A stretch of 64,000 nucleotides of DNA from Adiantum capillus-veneris (lineage: Eukaryota > Streptophyta > Polypodiopsida > Polypodiales > Pteridaceae): NCBI GenBank assembly GCA_014529385.2, contig CM043958.1:122978817-123042816 (forward strand), written 5' to 3'. Both the position numbers and the translations under genes were made by a program. Shown in pieces: positions 1 through 12,162 of the stretch (its first letter is position 1; the number at the start of each line of letters is the position of its first letter). The notes beneath the pieces were generated by a model that saw nothing but the letters and a program-made list of their open reading frames with translations, did no database searches and was not told where the DNA came from.

Positions 1-494
1 CCGTTAACCTGTCCATGGACCACTCTCCCATACTCGTTAAGTCTTTGAGCTTTCCATTCTTTCCCCCTGGCAATTACAACTGCTTCCTTTTTTAACATGG
101 CAGGAGGGGTTTCATTTCCCAATGCTCGGGCCCATTTATCCTAGAGGCGGGTAAAATGCATGACAAAATCATCCACACTCTGATTAGCCCTTTGAGTGTA
201 GCCCAAAATCTCATGACAAACTTCATCAGGTGCTTCAACATTCCTGTATTGTGCCAAAAATGCCAGCTTCACATGATTATAATCCAACACAATCCCTGGT
301 GTTTGTGCCTGTGCCGCCTCTCCATAATTTTGTAGCCAAGCTTTTGCTTCATCCTGTAAAGTGTATTACAGCAGCCGTAATAGTATAGCCGGGTCCTGTA
401 TACCCCGAAGCAAGCAAGTAACTTCCAATTTCTCAATAAAAGAGTGCGCATTTTCACCAGGCAATCCATGAAACTTAGGAAACTCGTCTGCCAT
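1..494 (-). pseudogene. Ty3/gypsy gag remnant (element G0), runs off the window
   Basis: Read on the minus strand from an ATG at 494, this is a retrotransposon Gag: a start like MADEFPKFHGLPGENAHSF, then the core with EILGYTQRANQSVDDFVMHF. That core is typical of the retrotrans_gag domain, which packages element RNA into cytoplasmic particles. At least two in-frame stops interrupt it, one near 370 and one near 143, with the reading frame otherwise kept. The C-terminal part, zinc knuckle and pol would lie left of position 1. A possible primer site and LTR lie just upstream, near 781-2000. Gag identity is fairly sure; the clade is not known. Confidence 0.7.
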
Positions 495-780
495 GTTTGA
501 TTGCCACACAAACACTTACATGTGACGTCGAAACTGCAAGGAATGTCGATGGATCGCTCCAGTACCTAATCCACCTCACACTGGGTAACCTGACCCCCAG
601 TGTTTGGCTTCACAGAACCTCACGACCCTCACAAAGGCTGCAATCCAAATAAAACGACCGCCTCACTTGCTGTCCACAAATAGCACATACATAGGTGGTT
701 GTCCATAAGGACCCACATCCCATTTACATTATCTGCCTGCATGGTGGACAACTTTTGCAAAAATTAGAGCACATGAGGAT

Positions 781-806
781 TTCTCTTCAGTGGGGGCACC
801 AAAACG
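781..806 (-). other. Possible primer-binding site of G0
   Basis: On the minus strand the sequence after a TAACA terminus reads TCGTTTTGGTGCCCCCACTG, about 290 bases before the gag ATG. The position and TGG-type start suit a tRNA primer site, but I cannot match it to a particular tRNA. Confidence 0.3.
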
Positions 807-807
807 A

Positions 808-2000
808 TGTTAGCGTGCAAGTGACAAGGAAAACAAGTGCCTCAATAGCTCTGCACGAGTCACACCGTTGGAAAGAAAACCTATATGACGGTAAAAAACA
901 CCAAAGTCGAACACCGATGAAGATGGGCAAGAAACAGCTCTAACTCAAACCAAGGCTGAAATTTAAGAAAACTGAGACCATGAAGACGAAGCTTGTGTCG
1001 TGAGGATCTCCGTAGAGCATCCATATGCTTGATTCTGATAACCGACGAGAGAGCTACAAGCTTTTGAAGATGGAAGGTCTCTCAAAAGCTCCAAAAAACA
1101 AGTCTCTGTAAGCAAAAAGGGATGTGCAAAAAAATACAGCTAAAATAATGGGGGCATTTTCCACTTTATTGAAGTGGAGTCTTCTTCCTTTTCTCAGCCG
1201 TCATCTTTCTCTCTCATTTCCCCTTTTAATTGGGCTATTTTTGGCCTTTTTTGGGAAAGGAAAGCTCCATGTCGGTGATTTTGACCAAGGGGGAGGTGGG
1301 GAAAGTGTCCAGGGGACCAAAAATTTTGTCCAAGCGCCTAGGCCAAGCTAGTGGGAACTCAAGATGGCGCCCCAAGCCCCCCAAAATGCCCACGAGCCCC
1401 CCTTGCAAGGCCTTGAGTGCATTCCTTTACCATTTGGTACACCATAGACTAGTCCTCCTCTAGTATATATACCCTCCACTTTCCCCTCAACCCCCCACGT
1501 GTGGGTTTAGTCCATTGCCACATGGCATGCTCTCCCCAACTTCCCCATCTTCCCCATGCCCAAACCTGAATTTTTTGTTTTGCCCCCAAACTGAGCCATT
1601 TTCTCGGAGGCGTAGCGGGTGACCCTGACCTTCAAATATAATGCAGTAAAGCACGGCTTGGAACTTATTACCTCGACTAACTCCAAAAAATTTTAAACAT
1701 GCCATTGCCAAAAAAAAACCATCAAGTCGGCCCACTTGCCGTCTTCCCACGTGCATCCGTCGCCACTTTTTAAGTGAAAAAACCTCCACTTCGAGTGCAT
1801 GTAACTCACAATGTCGGAGTCCGATTTGCAAGCTATCAAGCACGACTAGAAATGCTCATTGAAAACTATTTTTTGAAAGCTCGACCAACCCAAAACTCAA
1901 CCAACCGCTTGACCAAAACCAGGCCTTTGTACAGGGTTTTTTTACACGGACACTCTCAAAGCTGAAAGCACTATGCACATATATACATGAGGGTGGTTAG
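808..2000 (-). mobile_element. Possible 5' LTR of G0 (left edge visible, right edge not)
   Basis: The plus-strand edge TGTTAGCG at 808 would be the CA end of a minus-strand LTR. A TATATATA box at 1464-1471 lies about 650 bases upstream of that end in element orientation, a normal place for an LTR promoter. No second LTR is in the window, and I cannot fix the other boundary, which could be anywhere near 1.9-2.1 kb. The short ORFs in here have no recognisable content. Confidence 0.3.
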
Positions 2001-2202
2001 AAAATTTTTTTGGCATCATTTATGGCTTTTGTACTCATCCAAAAAATGCCTGACAACGTCAGTGTCTTTAAGAACAAACCAATTGTGCCGCAACATTTCA
2101 ACTTCAGATGGATGTAGTTTAGTGTCCTTTGCCACTACCTAAGTTCCAGGTGCTAGTCGCGGCAGATCAACAATTATGTCTCATAGTTGTTGCCATCTCA
2201 TT

Positions 2203-2590
2203 TCAACCTAACATAGCGAATCCCACTTTGTCATCGACAACATCAAAGGTCAATTGAACGCATTGTTGGTGGATGTTGCCAAGGATAGAAGTGAGAGAGG
2301 AGCTTTTGGCTGGAGTGAAGCTTATGCAGATATGCTTGTCAGAAAGCTCCGACCTTTGGGGGGGGTATCTGGTTGGCTTCGTCTGCAAAGTAGAAAGTCA
2401 TCGATGGAACTCTCTCAAGAAGAACTTGACTCACTGGCTGGTCAAAAGTGAGTTTCTTAGCAGAGGCAATAGGCATATATGGCAGCCCTGATGGTGTCCC
2501 GCAGTTGGTTGTGGACACGTCGATGCATTCGGGTGAAGAAGCCACCAAAGTCGATGTAGACACCGTCATCCCCGGTGTGAGGAAATGAAT
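2203..2590 (-). pseudogene. Nepenthesin-like (A1 family) aspartic protease, C-terminal fragment
   Basis: Minus-strand pieces match the end of plant pepsin-like proteases. First comes GVYIDFGGFFTRMHRRVHNQ, which resembles the second catalytic segment (normally VIIDSGT.FTRL) but has DFG where the family has D[ST]G. Then follow VPSMTFYFADEAN and, near the C terminus, SILGNIHQQCVQLTFDV with KVGFA, the usual ILGN.QQ...YD...KLGFA block. The pieces lie in different frames: one shift is in a run of C at about 2356-2363, another near 2470. The N-terminal two thirds are missing, and CT arrays begin directly upstream. These enzymes normally act in the secretory pathway, vacuole or apoplast. It looks like a dead host-gene fragment; family assignment is good, exact member unknown. 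Confidence 0.6.
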
Positions 2591-2623
2591 GAAAATTCCC
2601 TCGTTAGATAGAATCTAGAAATA

Positions 2624-2979
<356 letters not shown>

Positions 2980-3100
2980 GATAACAATTTCTAATTTTTG
3001 CAATCATTTTGTAGTGATATTCCAATTTATGAAGACGTAAGATATTTGATTCGAATTACTCCGAAGGCTTAAGGCCTACGCCATCCTGTAAGGTCTTCAC

Positions 3101-3102
<2 letters not shown>

Positions 3103-3165
<63 letters not shown>
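3103..3165 (+). repeat. (CT)n microsatellite
   Basis: About 30 uninterrupted CT units, ending in a short C run. Confidence 0.95.
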
Positions 3166-3166
<1 letters not shown>

Positions 3167-3214
3167 CCATAAACAACGCAGTAGTTGCAGATGAATTTCA
3201 TTAATCTCGCCACT

Positions 3215-3505
<291 letters not shown>

Positions 3506-4520
3506 TGGGTCTTGTCATCCCGCAGGCGCAGACTCTTTCTCTGTCTCTCTCGGCAATGGGCAGCCATACCCAGCAAGCAAGCACTAGAAGGATGCATTAA
3601 CTTGATGTTGGTCTTCATGTAAGATCCAGTTGTAAGCTAGCGAAGCTGCACTCTCTCTTGTGAAACCTGTCAAAACCAGTCCGCGCCGGCGCAGACTGAT
3701 TTTAGCAGGTTCCCAATGATAGATTTTTAAATATCATCAATTTCAGAAGGAGTTTGTAACATTTAATGGCCTAGTAACTTGTGTGTAGCAGAAAATAGCA
3801 TGAACATAGTGAGCATTTCATTAGAATAGATTCCTAATGAGATTAACAAGAGTGCTTGGGTGGAGAGAGCAACAAAAAGCAGAACACCTAGTTAGATAGC
3901 ATGAACAATACTTCAAAAGAGAGAGAAATTAAGCAATTGACAACAATTGAGGACCGGATTTGCATGGAGCCGGTCCCCCCTCCAAAAGGCTTTGTATTAT
4001 GGTTTCTCCCATCAAGAGAGACATTTTACAATACAATTTCTTGTGTTCCTTCAATACTAGCTCGTGCAATGAAGATGGAAACTTCATGCACTACGCAAAA
4101 CACTTATCAAACACAACATCAATTCCCTCATGGTCTCAGACCCAAGACCTCACACACCTTCGAAGATGGTGAGAGCTAGCGGTGTATGAGAGTAGATTGA
4201 GAGGAAGAAGGAGTATTCTTACGAGAAAGATGTACATCTCCTCACATAATCACTCATATTAGCATAGCTTAGCTAGTAATTAGCATGGTAGAGGAAATGA
4301 GCATGCATTGAAGCTTGGCTCTTGGTTGGATTTGCATCACAAAGCCAAGGGTTGTTGGTGTAGGCCTTCCTTCTCACAAGCTTGGAGTAGGTGATAAGCT
4401 TTCCATTAAAGCTTGAGAAGGAGAGAGAGTCTTCTTTACTTCACACATGAGAGTGTGTGATAATGCCTTGAAAAAATCACCCCCTTCTCTCTCTTGGTTG
4501 ACCCCTCTTGCTATTTGCTC
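3506..4520. other. No gene recognised
   Basis: Moderately AT-rich DNA with a few short open frames on both strands, such as 3901-4179. None has domain-like content or consistent frame use. No LTR edge, TIR or RNA gene is visible. Confidence 0.5.
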
Positions 4521-4529
4521 TTGCTAGCA

Positions 4530-4875
4530 TCCTATTGGACCTCCCCAGGCTTAGCCAATGGTAATTAAGCAGCATAAGTGATAGCATTCTGACATGCGTC
4601 CCCCTTTCCCCTTTTGTGAGAGCTTTAGGTAATTATTTAATTCAACTACATTCTCATTGGACCCCTTTGCCTCCTAGCCAATAGGAATCAGGCAAGCCAT
4701 ATGGCTGTTGAATGCTCATTGGTCCCCTTGGGAGACTGTCCAATAGTCTTCTAGAGAGCTTAATTCTTATTGGTTATTTTATTAAGTGTTTTTAAATTAA
4801 TTAAACTAAATTTACTCTAGCCTAATTCTCATCGGTCCACCTCCAAGGCCATCCAATAGGAATTGGGTACACCTT
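4530..4875. repeat. Degenerate repeat of CATTGG ... CCAAT units
   Basis: Four imperfect copies near 4531, 4652, 4714 and 4828. Each opens with TC(A/C)TTGG or CATCGG followed by (A/T)CC, and closes 20-30 bases later with CCAATAG or CCAATGG. The two ends of each unit are complementary, so each could form a small stem. Spacing varies from about 60 to 120 bases. Confidence 0.6.
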
Positions 4876-4934
4876 GTGGGCATCTGGGCTAGGGAGCTGA
4901 CATGTGTCCCTCATTCCCTTTGTGTAAAGGGAGC

Positions 4935-4998
<64 letters not shown>
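4935..4998 (+). repeat. (GT)n microsatellite
   Basis: About 32 uninterrupted GT units. Confidence 0.95.
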
Positions 4999-4999
<1 letters not shown>

Positions 5000-5586
5000 T
5001 TTATCTCTCATCCCCTACTTGCAAGGCTCGCCCCCTTCTATGCAGGGATTGCTAAAGACTTTTGGGACACACACAAAGCATCCAACTCCCCCAATGTTTG
5101 ACCTTTGGACACAACCTTTGAATTTTTGGAACCTTAGCATTTTGGAAGACTTAATGGACTGAACCTTAGGGTCTTTTAAGCCCATTGTTGCACATAGCTC
5201 TTTTACAAATGGCCCCCTCTTTGGATCCCTATTTTCCCTCCTTTGGATCCCTACTATGGCCGGTCTGCTAGCTTAACCAATATTCTAGCTTTTTCTCCCC
5301 TGGCACTTCCCATATTAAACGATTAGTTTAACATGAGAAAATCATTTAGGTGAATTAGATATTGATTATTATGATAGAGTTCATATGGCCTTCATGATCA
5401 TAGTTCAAACCAATCCACGGTGGTGCAGGCCTGTTTTGACATGGGTAGTCGCCATTGCCAGTGATGGCAGATCTGAGTGCTTGTGCGACGGGGCCAGACG
5501 TTCTTGTTGTAGATTTTTTTTAATGTTTTATATAAAATCGACAACTCGATATATTTAACAAAAGGCGCTCATACAAATATATCTGT
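4999..5586. other. No gene recognised; left flank of C1
   Basis: No coding content, repeat or terminal structure is visible. The boundary with C1 is near 5580, where Gag-like RG-rich coding begins abruptly. That implies C1 is truncated here and not bounded by an LTR. Confidence 0.5.
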
Positions 5587-6390
5587 ACAGTTCAAGGCAG
5601 GGGGAGTCAAAGAGGTCGTGGTGCAGGATCAAGCAGGCAGCAACATACTCCAGATAGTAGAGAATGTTGGACTTGTGGTGAAAGAGGTCACATGTCACGT
5701 GACTGTCCAAAGGGAAAAGCAAGTAGAAAGAGAGAACAGGGCAACTATGCATCTACTAGCAGAGATGCAGATGACAGCAAAAACGAGCGCATGTTTGTTA
5801 TGCAGCATGTAATGAATACAATGACTGCAGAGAATTCCACCCAAGATGATGTTTGGTATGTGGATTCAGGTGCCTCTAATCACATGACGTCTCGTGGAGA
5901 GTGGTTTAGAGATATGCGCAAACCAGATGTGTCAGGCTATGTGCAGACAGGAGATGACACAGCTCACCCCATTGCTCATGTAGGGGACATACCTCTAAAT
6001 ACGAAGAGTGGGAAATCAAAGTACTTAGCAGATGTACTTCATGTCCCAAACATTACAAAGAATCTTGTTTCTGTTGGACAAATGGTTGAGCAGGGTTTGC
6101 AGGTTCGCTTCAATCCAAATGGCTGTTATGTAGAAGATTTCCAGAATGGCTGTAAGCTGGTCACAGAGGGCAAATGTGTGGGCAGAATGTTTACGCTGAA
6201 TGTAGACATGCCTGAGGTAAAAGCTGCATTATTTGCACAGGGCACAGGTGTTGTGGCTGATGTTGACATTTGGCACAAACGCATTGGCCATGTCAATGAG
6301 CAGAGATTTCGCAGCATGCAATCAAAACAGATTGTAAAAGGTTTGCCCAAATTCAAGGTGGATGGTATGCATAAAGGTGTGCAGCATGCC
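5587..6390 (+). pseudogene. C1 copia element: gag C-terminus, protease, start of integrase
   Basis: The fragment opens in an RG-rich Gag tail. A CCHC zinc knuckle follows at 5665-5706 (C-x2-C-x4-H-x4-C, CWTCGERGHMSRDC). The retropepsin active site is WYVDSGASNHM at 5854-5886. The pre-integrase zinc-binding segment begins at HKRIGHVNEQ near 6274. The order gag, protease, integrase before RT is the Ty1/copia order. The 5' LTR, PBS and most of gag are missing. A one-base frameshift near 6385-6392 moves the reading from frame 1 to frame 3, inside the CQFGKQ segment that normally ends the HHCC domain. Clade not determined. Confidence 0.9.
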
Positions 6391-7100
6391 AGTTTGGAAA
6401 ACAGTCAAAGGGCTCATTTCCACATGAGCGCAATGTATGTAAAAAGCCACTTGAGGTGGTGCACACAGATGTTTGGGGTCCAACCGATACTGCAAGTATG
6501 CATGGTTGTAGGTATTATGTCTCTTTCATTGATGACCATACAAGGAAAGTATGGGTCTACTTCATGCGTAACAAAAGTGAAGTGTTTGGTCACTTTCAAG
6601 ACTTCAAAGTCATGATTGAGAAGGAGACAGATATGCAAATCAAGACATTGAGGTCAGATGGAGGGGGAGAGTACTTCTCCAATGATTTTTCAGATTTTCT
6701 GCGAATGCATGGTATACACAAGCAGTTTACATGCAGATATACTCCATAGCAGAATGGGGTCGCAGAAAGGAAAAACAGGCACATTGCAGAGGTTGCACGT
6801 GCATTGATGAATGAGAAGAACATGCCTCATCATTTCTGGGCTGAAGTTGTAAATACAGCTATGTACATTATGAACAGGACACCTACAGCTGCGGTGCATG
6901 ATGTAACACCTAAGGAAAAGTTTACAGGTACAAAGCCTGATTTGGCACACTTGAAAGTGTTTGGCTGCATAGCTTACGTGCATGTACCAGATGAGTTGCG
7001 TAGGAAATTGGATCCTAAAGCAGAGAAATGTATTCTTGTGGGATATTCCCTTGAACAAAAGGGGTACAGGTGCTACAATCCTACTACACGAGAATTATGA
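6391..7100 (+). pseudogene. C1 copia integrase core
   Basis: Continues C1 in frame 3. DVWGPT and FIDDHTRKVWVYF hold the first catalytic Asp region, LRSDGGGEYFS the second, and QNGVAERKNRHI the catalytic Glu. GYSLEQKGYRCYNP near the end is the usual linker before RT. TAG at 6747-6749 falls where Gln is expected, just before QNGVAER, and TGA at 7098-7100 falls where Arg is expected. Both are consistent with single transitions. Integrase would insert the cDNA in the nucleus; here it cannot be made full length. Confidence 0.9.
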
Positions 7101-9185
7101 GTGAGCAGAGATGTAGTCTTTGATGAGATGAGCAGCTGGTATAGTAATGCACATGGCACTATTGGGGCTGATGTAAAAGATGATGTGGTTGTACAAAATG
7201 TGAGGCCACAGTCACAGGTTTTGAGTGGACCACAAGAGTCCTCTTCTCGTGGCTCTATTGAGAAACCATGGAATGGTAGACTACGTACGCAGGTTACTCC
7301 ACCAACAGGTACAGGGAATGTATCACGAAAAGGAAAGGAAAAGGTTGATGAACCTCCCTTTATGGCTGATGCATCATCAGGTTTTTCACATGTAGACATG
7401 GATTCAGATGGTTCTGAACAAATTCTTGATGAGGAATTTGGAATTCCGGCTGTCAGGACACCTGGTGTAAGGAAAGTACAAGAAGATGCTAGAGGGCAAA
7501 GGAGTGACCCAGGACCGCGCAGATCTAATAGAGTCAGAAATCTAGTTCAGAAATTGACTTATGATGGGTATCTAGCGCATCACCAAGCCTACATGGCTAA
7601 GGTGATACAGGATGTGGAGCCCACATGTTTTGAGGATGCAGTTGGAAATGTGCATTGGGATGATGCAATGAATGAAGAGATGGCTGCATTGGAAGAAAAC
7701 GAAACATGGGAGTTGGTGCCATTGCCAAGTGGCAAGAAAGCTATTGGCTGTAAATGGGTGTATAAAACCAAGCATAAGGCTGATGGTAACATTGAGCGTC
7801 ACAAGGCAAGGCTGGTCGCAAAGGGTTATGCACAAACGTATGGCATAGACTATGAGGAGACCTTTGCTCTAGTGGCAAAGATGACGACTGTGAGAGCTGT
7901 CATAGCAGTGGCTGCATCTAGAGGATGGATTATGCATCAAATGGATGTAAAGAATGCCTTCTTGAATGGTGAGTTGCAAGAGGAAGTGTATATGGATCAG
8001 CCACCTGGTTATGTCAATCCAGGTTACCCAGATTATGTATGCAGACTTCTCAAAGCTTTGTATGGTTTGAAGCAGGGCTCTAGAGCATGGTATGACAGGA
8101 TTGCCAAGTATCTTGTCAGTATTGGTTTTAGGAGAGCTCATGCTGATCATTCACTCTATGTACGTGAGAGTGATGTGGGGATTGTGGTCATTACCATATA
8201 TGTAGATGACCTTATTATTGTTGGTGACAATGCTATGGAGATTGACCATGTGAAGGGTCTGCTCAAACAGGAGTTTGAAATGAAAGATTTGGGCGAGTTG
8301 CGCTACTTTCTTGGCATTGAGGTGATCAGGACTCCACAGGGTGTATGGCTGTCACAGAGACAATATGCTTTGGACATGTTGTCAAAGTATGGTATGGCTG
8401 ATTGTAAGCCGATTTCCATTCCCTTGGATGTGAATGCAAAGCTGAGTGCAGAGAAGGGTGATGTTGTTGAGGATGTCAACATGTACAGGAAGATTGTGGG
8501 TAGTCTAATCTACTTGACTATCACGAGGCCAGACTTGAGCTACACAGTAGGCTTGGAGAGTCAGTTCATGCAGCTTCCGAGGAAGCCACATTTGGATGGA
8601 GTACGACGCACACTTAGGTATGTGCAAGGTACTCTTGACTACGCATTGTTCTATGAGGCAGATGCACCATTAGCATTGTATGGGTATACAGATGCAGATT
8701 GGGCAGGTAGCATTGTTGATAGGAGATCTACGAGTGGCTTCATGTTCTCTTTTGGGAGTGCTGTTGTTACTTGGAGCAGCAAAAAGAAGCCTACGGTTGC
8801 TTTATCGAGCACAGAGGCCGAGTACAGAGGTGCAGCAGTTGCGGCGTGCGAGGTAGCTTGGCTACGCACATTACTTGAGGACTTGGGAGTGCAAGTGGAC
8901 CAGCAGATTGTGATTCATTGTGACAAGCTCAGCAGCATGCAGCTGGCTAGGAACCCAGTGTTCCATGCCAGGACCAAACACATAGAGGTCCATTACCACT
9001 ACGTTCGAGAGCGAGTGTTGGCGGGCGACATCGACTTGGTCTACGTCAGCACAAAGGAGCAGATAGCGGATATCTTTACCAAGGCCCTTGGAGCTGAGAA
9101 GCTTCGACGTTTCCGGACTATGCTTGGACTCTGCGACATGCAGAGCTCGAGGGGGAGTGTTGAGATGTCGAGCTCTACACCTTGA
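7101..9185 (+). pseudogene. C1 copia reverse transcriptase-RNase H (694 codons open)
   Basis: The best preserved coding stretch in the window. RT blocks appear in order: WVYKTKHKADGNIERHKARL, QMDVKNAFLNGEL, LYGLKQGSRAWYDR, the catalytic YVDD at 8199-8210, and LGELRYFLGIEV. RNase H follows with YTDADWAGS, SSTEAEY and TKHIEVHYHYVRE. The frame has no stop from 7101 to 9185 but has no start of its own; it is the 3' part of one gag-pol polyprotein cut off by the upstream TGA. Its last codons run through the PPT into the 3' LTR, a common arrangement in copia elements. CHARTKHIEV and CDKLSSMQLA are close to plant consensus, suggesting a fairly recent element. Confidence 0.93.
9147..9157 (+). other. 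C1 polypurine tract
   Basis: CGAGGGGGAG lies immediately before the TGTTGAG start of the 3' LTR. This is the expected primer site for plus-strand DNA synthesis. Confidence 0.8.
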
Positions 9186-9507
9186 GCTGGCATCCACTAC
9201 GGGTCTTGGCCGCTTACGGCATTTACTCACTGGCGCGTTAGGTGACCGACACGGAGGATCTCTGCCAGTGATTCTACAGCTGGACTACACTTATAGTGCC
9301 AGTCCAGTACGCTTCTAGCGAGTTCACACTTAGTGACCGCATGTACATATGTGCTACTTTTCAGCTTTAGCACTTAGTCATTTTGTACTCTCTTTTCTGA
9401 GAAGAAGAAGAAGCTTTCCATCTCTGTGTGCTTTGTGCTTGTCTTGTGTAGCTCTCTTGAATCCTCATTCTTTATAGTTTGAACTATTGAACCGGAGAGA
9501 GTTCACA
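9158..9507 (+). mobile_element. C1 3' LTR
   Basis: Starts TGTTGAGATGTCGAGCTC directly after the PPT and ends in CA between 9505 and 9511 (GAGTTCACAACCA). At 9512 G2 Gag coding begins. Length is about 350 bases. No 5' partner exists in the window, so LTR identity and target duplication cannot be checked. Confidence 0.75.
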
Positions 9508-10227
9508 ACCATTGAGAAAATGTTGGATGAATTTGTTCAAGAATTCACCAAGAGGGGCATAAAACATAACACCCTTCCTAAGATTCAAGAATTTAAACAA
9601 GGCGAAACAGAAACATTGTGACATGCAATATTACGTTTCAAGCAATATGTTGCTAGATGTCCTACCCAAGAGTTACCCACGCCAGAACGTCAGATCCTAT
9701 GCTTCATCAGAGGGCTTAGGAATGAGAATCTCCAAAAGGACCTATACATGAAAAGATACCAAACCTTGGAAGAGGTGACCAAAGCGGCAGTTGACCTAGT
9801 TGACAATTTCGAATTCTATGAAGATGGTTAGAAGAAGATGAATGATGCGAGTGAGAAAAATAAAACTGATCTTGAGGATCAAAGAGGGAATCTAGGACAA
9901 AACCAAGTAAATGTTGAGGAGCAAATCATAGAGAATGTGATGCAACACATCAACCACTCTGACAGAGTACCAGCCTATAGAATTCCTCAACGACGCAGGT
10001 ACATGACATGTGGAGGGGACCATCCGACACAACCTTGTCCTGACTATAGACCTAAGACTCCACTAGGCTTTGAGCATGTTATGTCTCAACCGCCTAGATA
10101 TCATCCTGTAGCAGAACAAGTGTTCTTAAGTGAAACACCCATAGCTGCTAGAAATGCATATGTGAATCATGAGCTTCAAATACAAAGATATGGGATAGAT
10201 CAGGGGCCACTTCAAGGTCAATATTAA
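9508..10227 (+). pseudogene. G2 gag (element G2, gypsy-like), 5' truncated
   Basis: Frame 1 from an ATG at 9520. A retrotrans_gag-like core is visible: QEFKQGETETL, ILRFKQYVARCPTQEL, ICFIRGLRNENLQKDL, VTKAAVDLVDNFEF. A first Cys/His segment follows (TCGGDHPTQPCP), resembling a zinc knuckle lacking its first Cys. In-frame stops are TGA at 9619, TAG at 9829 and TAA at 10225. The frame is kept through all of them and continues downstream. The 5' LTR and gag start are absent, apparently lost at the junction with the C1 LTR. Confidence 0.75.
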
Positions 10228-12162
10228 GTATTTCCACAACAACCAATACGTCCATGTGACAGATGTGGTAGTAGTGATCACTTGATTAAGGATTGTCCAT
10301 ACCATGATATCATGATAAATGTATATTGTAATGAGTGTGCAATCACACATATGATTTTGGATTGTCCTAAGAATCCAAGAAAGAAAGGTAAAATGCAACC
10401 ACATGTTACCTTTCCTTCTACCAGCAAATCAGAGAAAGAACGAGCCGCAACAAAAGGAGAGACGACAACAACAACAGAGCAAGAAACCATTGCAAAAGAG
10501 CAGGTGCTTAAACAACTTGAAGATGAAAGTAAGCAAGTTGCTCCAGTAAACGTTGTCACAAGAGCACAAGCAAAAGTGCAAAAGCAGAAGCCTACAGATG
10601 GAGAGACTAGTAAGAGTTCCAAAAGCCGTGGAAACTCTAAACGAGCAAGAAGGACTAGAATGAAAGCGAGACTAGAAAGGGAAAAAGGGGATGAAAAGGC
10701 TGTTACAGCTGAGTTGGAAACAACTCAAGAGCAACATACACAGCAAAGGGAAGTTGAAACCCTTAAACCAGCTGAAGCACCCAAGAGTGCTAGTTTAGGA
10801 GGATCTGTCCTAGTGGACAAAGTGAATGAGCCTTTAGACACGATTTTACAAGCTTATGAGGCTAGATTGGCAAATAGACAGACCTTAGAACAAAGATGGA
10901 TGACCCATCCTTATCCTGAACTAGAGAAGCAGAGGCTAGAAATGTGTAAGCAGCTCATTAAAACTTCTCAAGCATTGCTAGAACCACCTCCACTAGAATT
11001 GAAGGATAGGATAGTCACCCCAGTGCACAAAGATGAGAGCATTAAATTAGACGAATTTCCTAGAGAAGAGGTAGATCATAGGGAAGAACCACTGCCAAGG
11101 TCTCAAGACTCGAGGGTAGTCCAAAATACAACAGATGAATCAATGAGGGATTTCCCACCCTATGTTCCTATAGTTGAGGAGCAGTGGCCAGAGGAGTCAT
11201 GGAAGGCTGTCCGAGATGCCCAAAAAAGAGAAGAGGATGCTAGACCAGCACCATTTCTTGAAATCACATTAGATAGACCACAAATGAGTGTTGATGCGAG
11301 GTCATATAATGGTGACGTAGGATCGGTAGCCTCCGAAGACAGTAGAACTGCATCGTTAAGAACTTTTCCACAATACATGGGAGATTTTGAGGCAATGTCT
11401 GAGATTGTGAGAGTTCCATCACAGAGGCTAGGGGGGACAAAAGAATTGGACACAAAAATTTTGACTGACTTGCTATCAACGCCAGTGAAGTGCACAATTA
11501 CATTGGCAGAACTTTTGAAAATCAAGCCAAGTATGTGGACAGATATAGGAAAATGCTTGGAAAAAATTGGGATCAAAAGCCCGTTAAGGTTCCTGGAAAA
11601 AGAGCTAGATGAGATCGAGAAGCCTAGATCAAATGTAAGACCGGTACCTCTGAACAAAGTAGGAGAGTACTGTGAAGGAGAAGATGGTAATGCCACTTTG
11701 CCTGTCGAGTACAATGGGATTGAAACAAAAGCTATACTTGACAGCGGAGCAGGAATTGCCATAGCAACAAAACGAATATGGGAGAAATGGGGTAGGCCCG
11801 CCTTTAGAACAACCAAAGTAAAATTAAAGTTAGCGGATGGGCATGTGGAAAGACCCATGGGATTGCTAGAAGCTATAGTGGTGTCTTCTTGTGGTATAGA
11901 GTATGAGCATACTTTTGCCATAGTTGACTTTGGCAAGAAAAATAACTATGAAATCATCCTTGGAAGACCATTCATGAGACAACTCAAGATGGTACAAGAT
12001 TGGGGTTATGATTATCTATACTTGAGACATGCTGAAACCACAACACGTGTAAATATGAGAAATCATAGTTACCAAGATGTAACTAGAACGCCCGTGGAAG
12101 ATTTTGATTCTGCAACACAAAGTGGATCAACAGACCATCCATGGATGGGCAAAAAGAAATAA
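10228..12162 (+). pseudogene. G2 gag tail with zinc knuckles and first retropepsin domain
   Basis: The same frame 1 continues, open for 645 codons. A CCHC knuckle near 10255 (CDRCGSSDHLIKDC) and a second near 10327 (CNECAITHMILDC) are followed by a long lysine/glutamate-rich linker. A retropepsin-like domain lies at about 11695-12030, with active site AILDSGAGIAIAT, then AIVDFGKKN and EIILGRPFMRQLKMVQDWGY, as in plant gypsy proteases. The frame ends with TAA at 12160, but coding-like sequence resumes six bases later in the same frame. Protease would cleave the Gag polyprotein in particles. No RT follows. Confidence 0.8.

Noticed and set aside
1487-1843. 118-codon minus-strand frame
   Set aside because: No recognisable domain, inside a putative LTR, and no coding-like neighbours in frame.
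11160-11936. 258-codon open frame on the minus strand
   Set aside because: Lies exactly opposite the G2 protease region; serine-rich shadow of the plus-strand coding.
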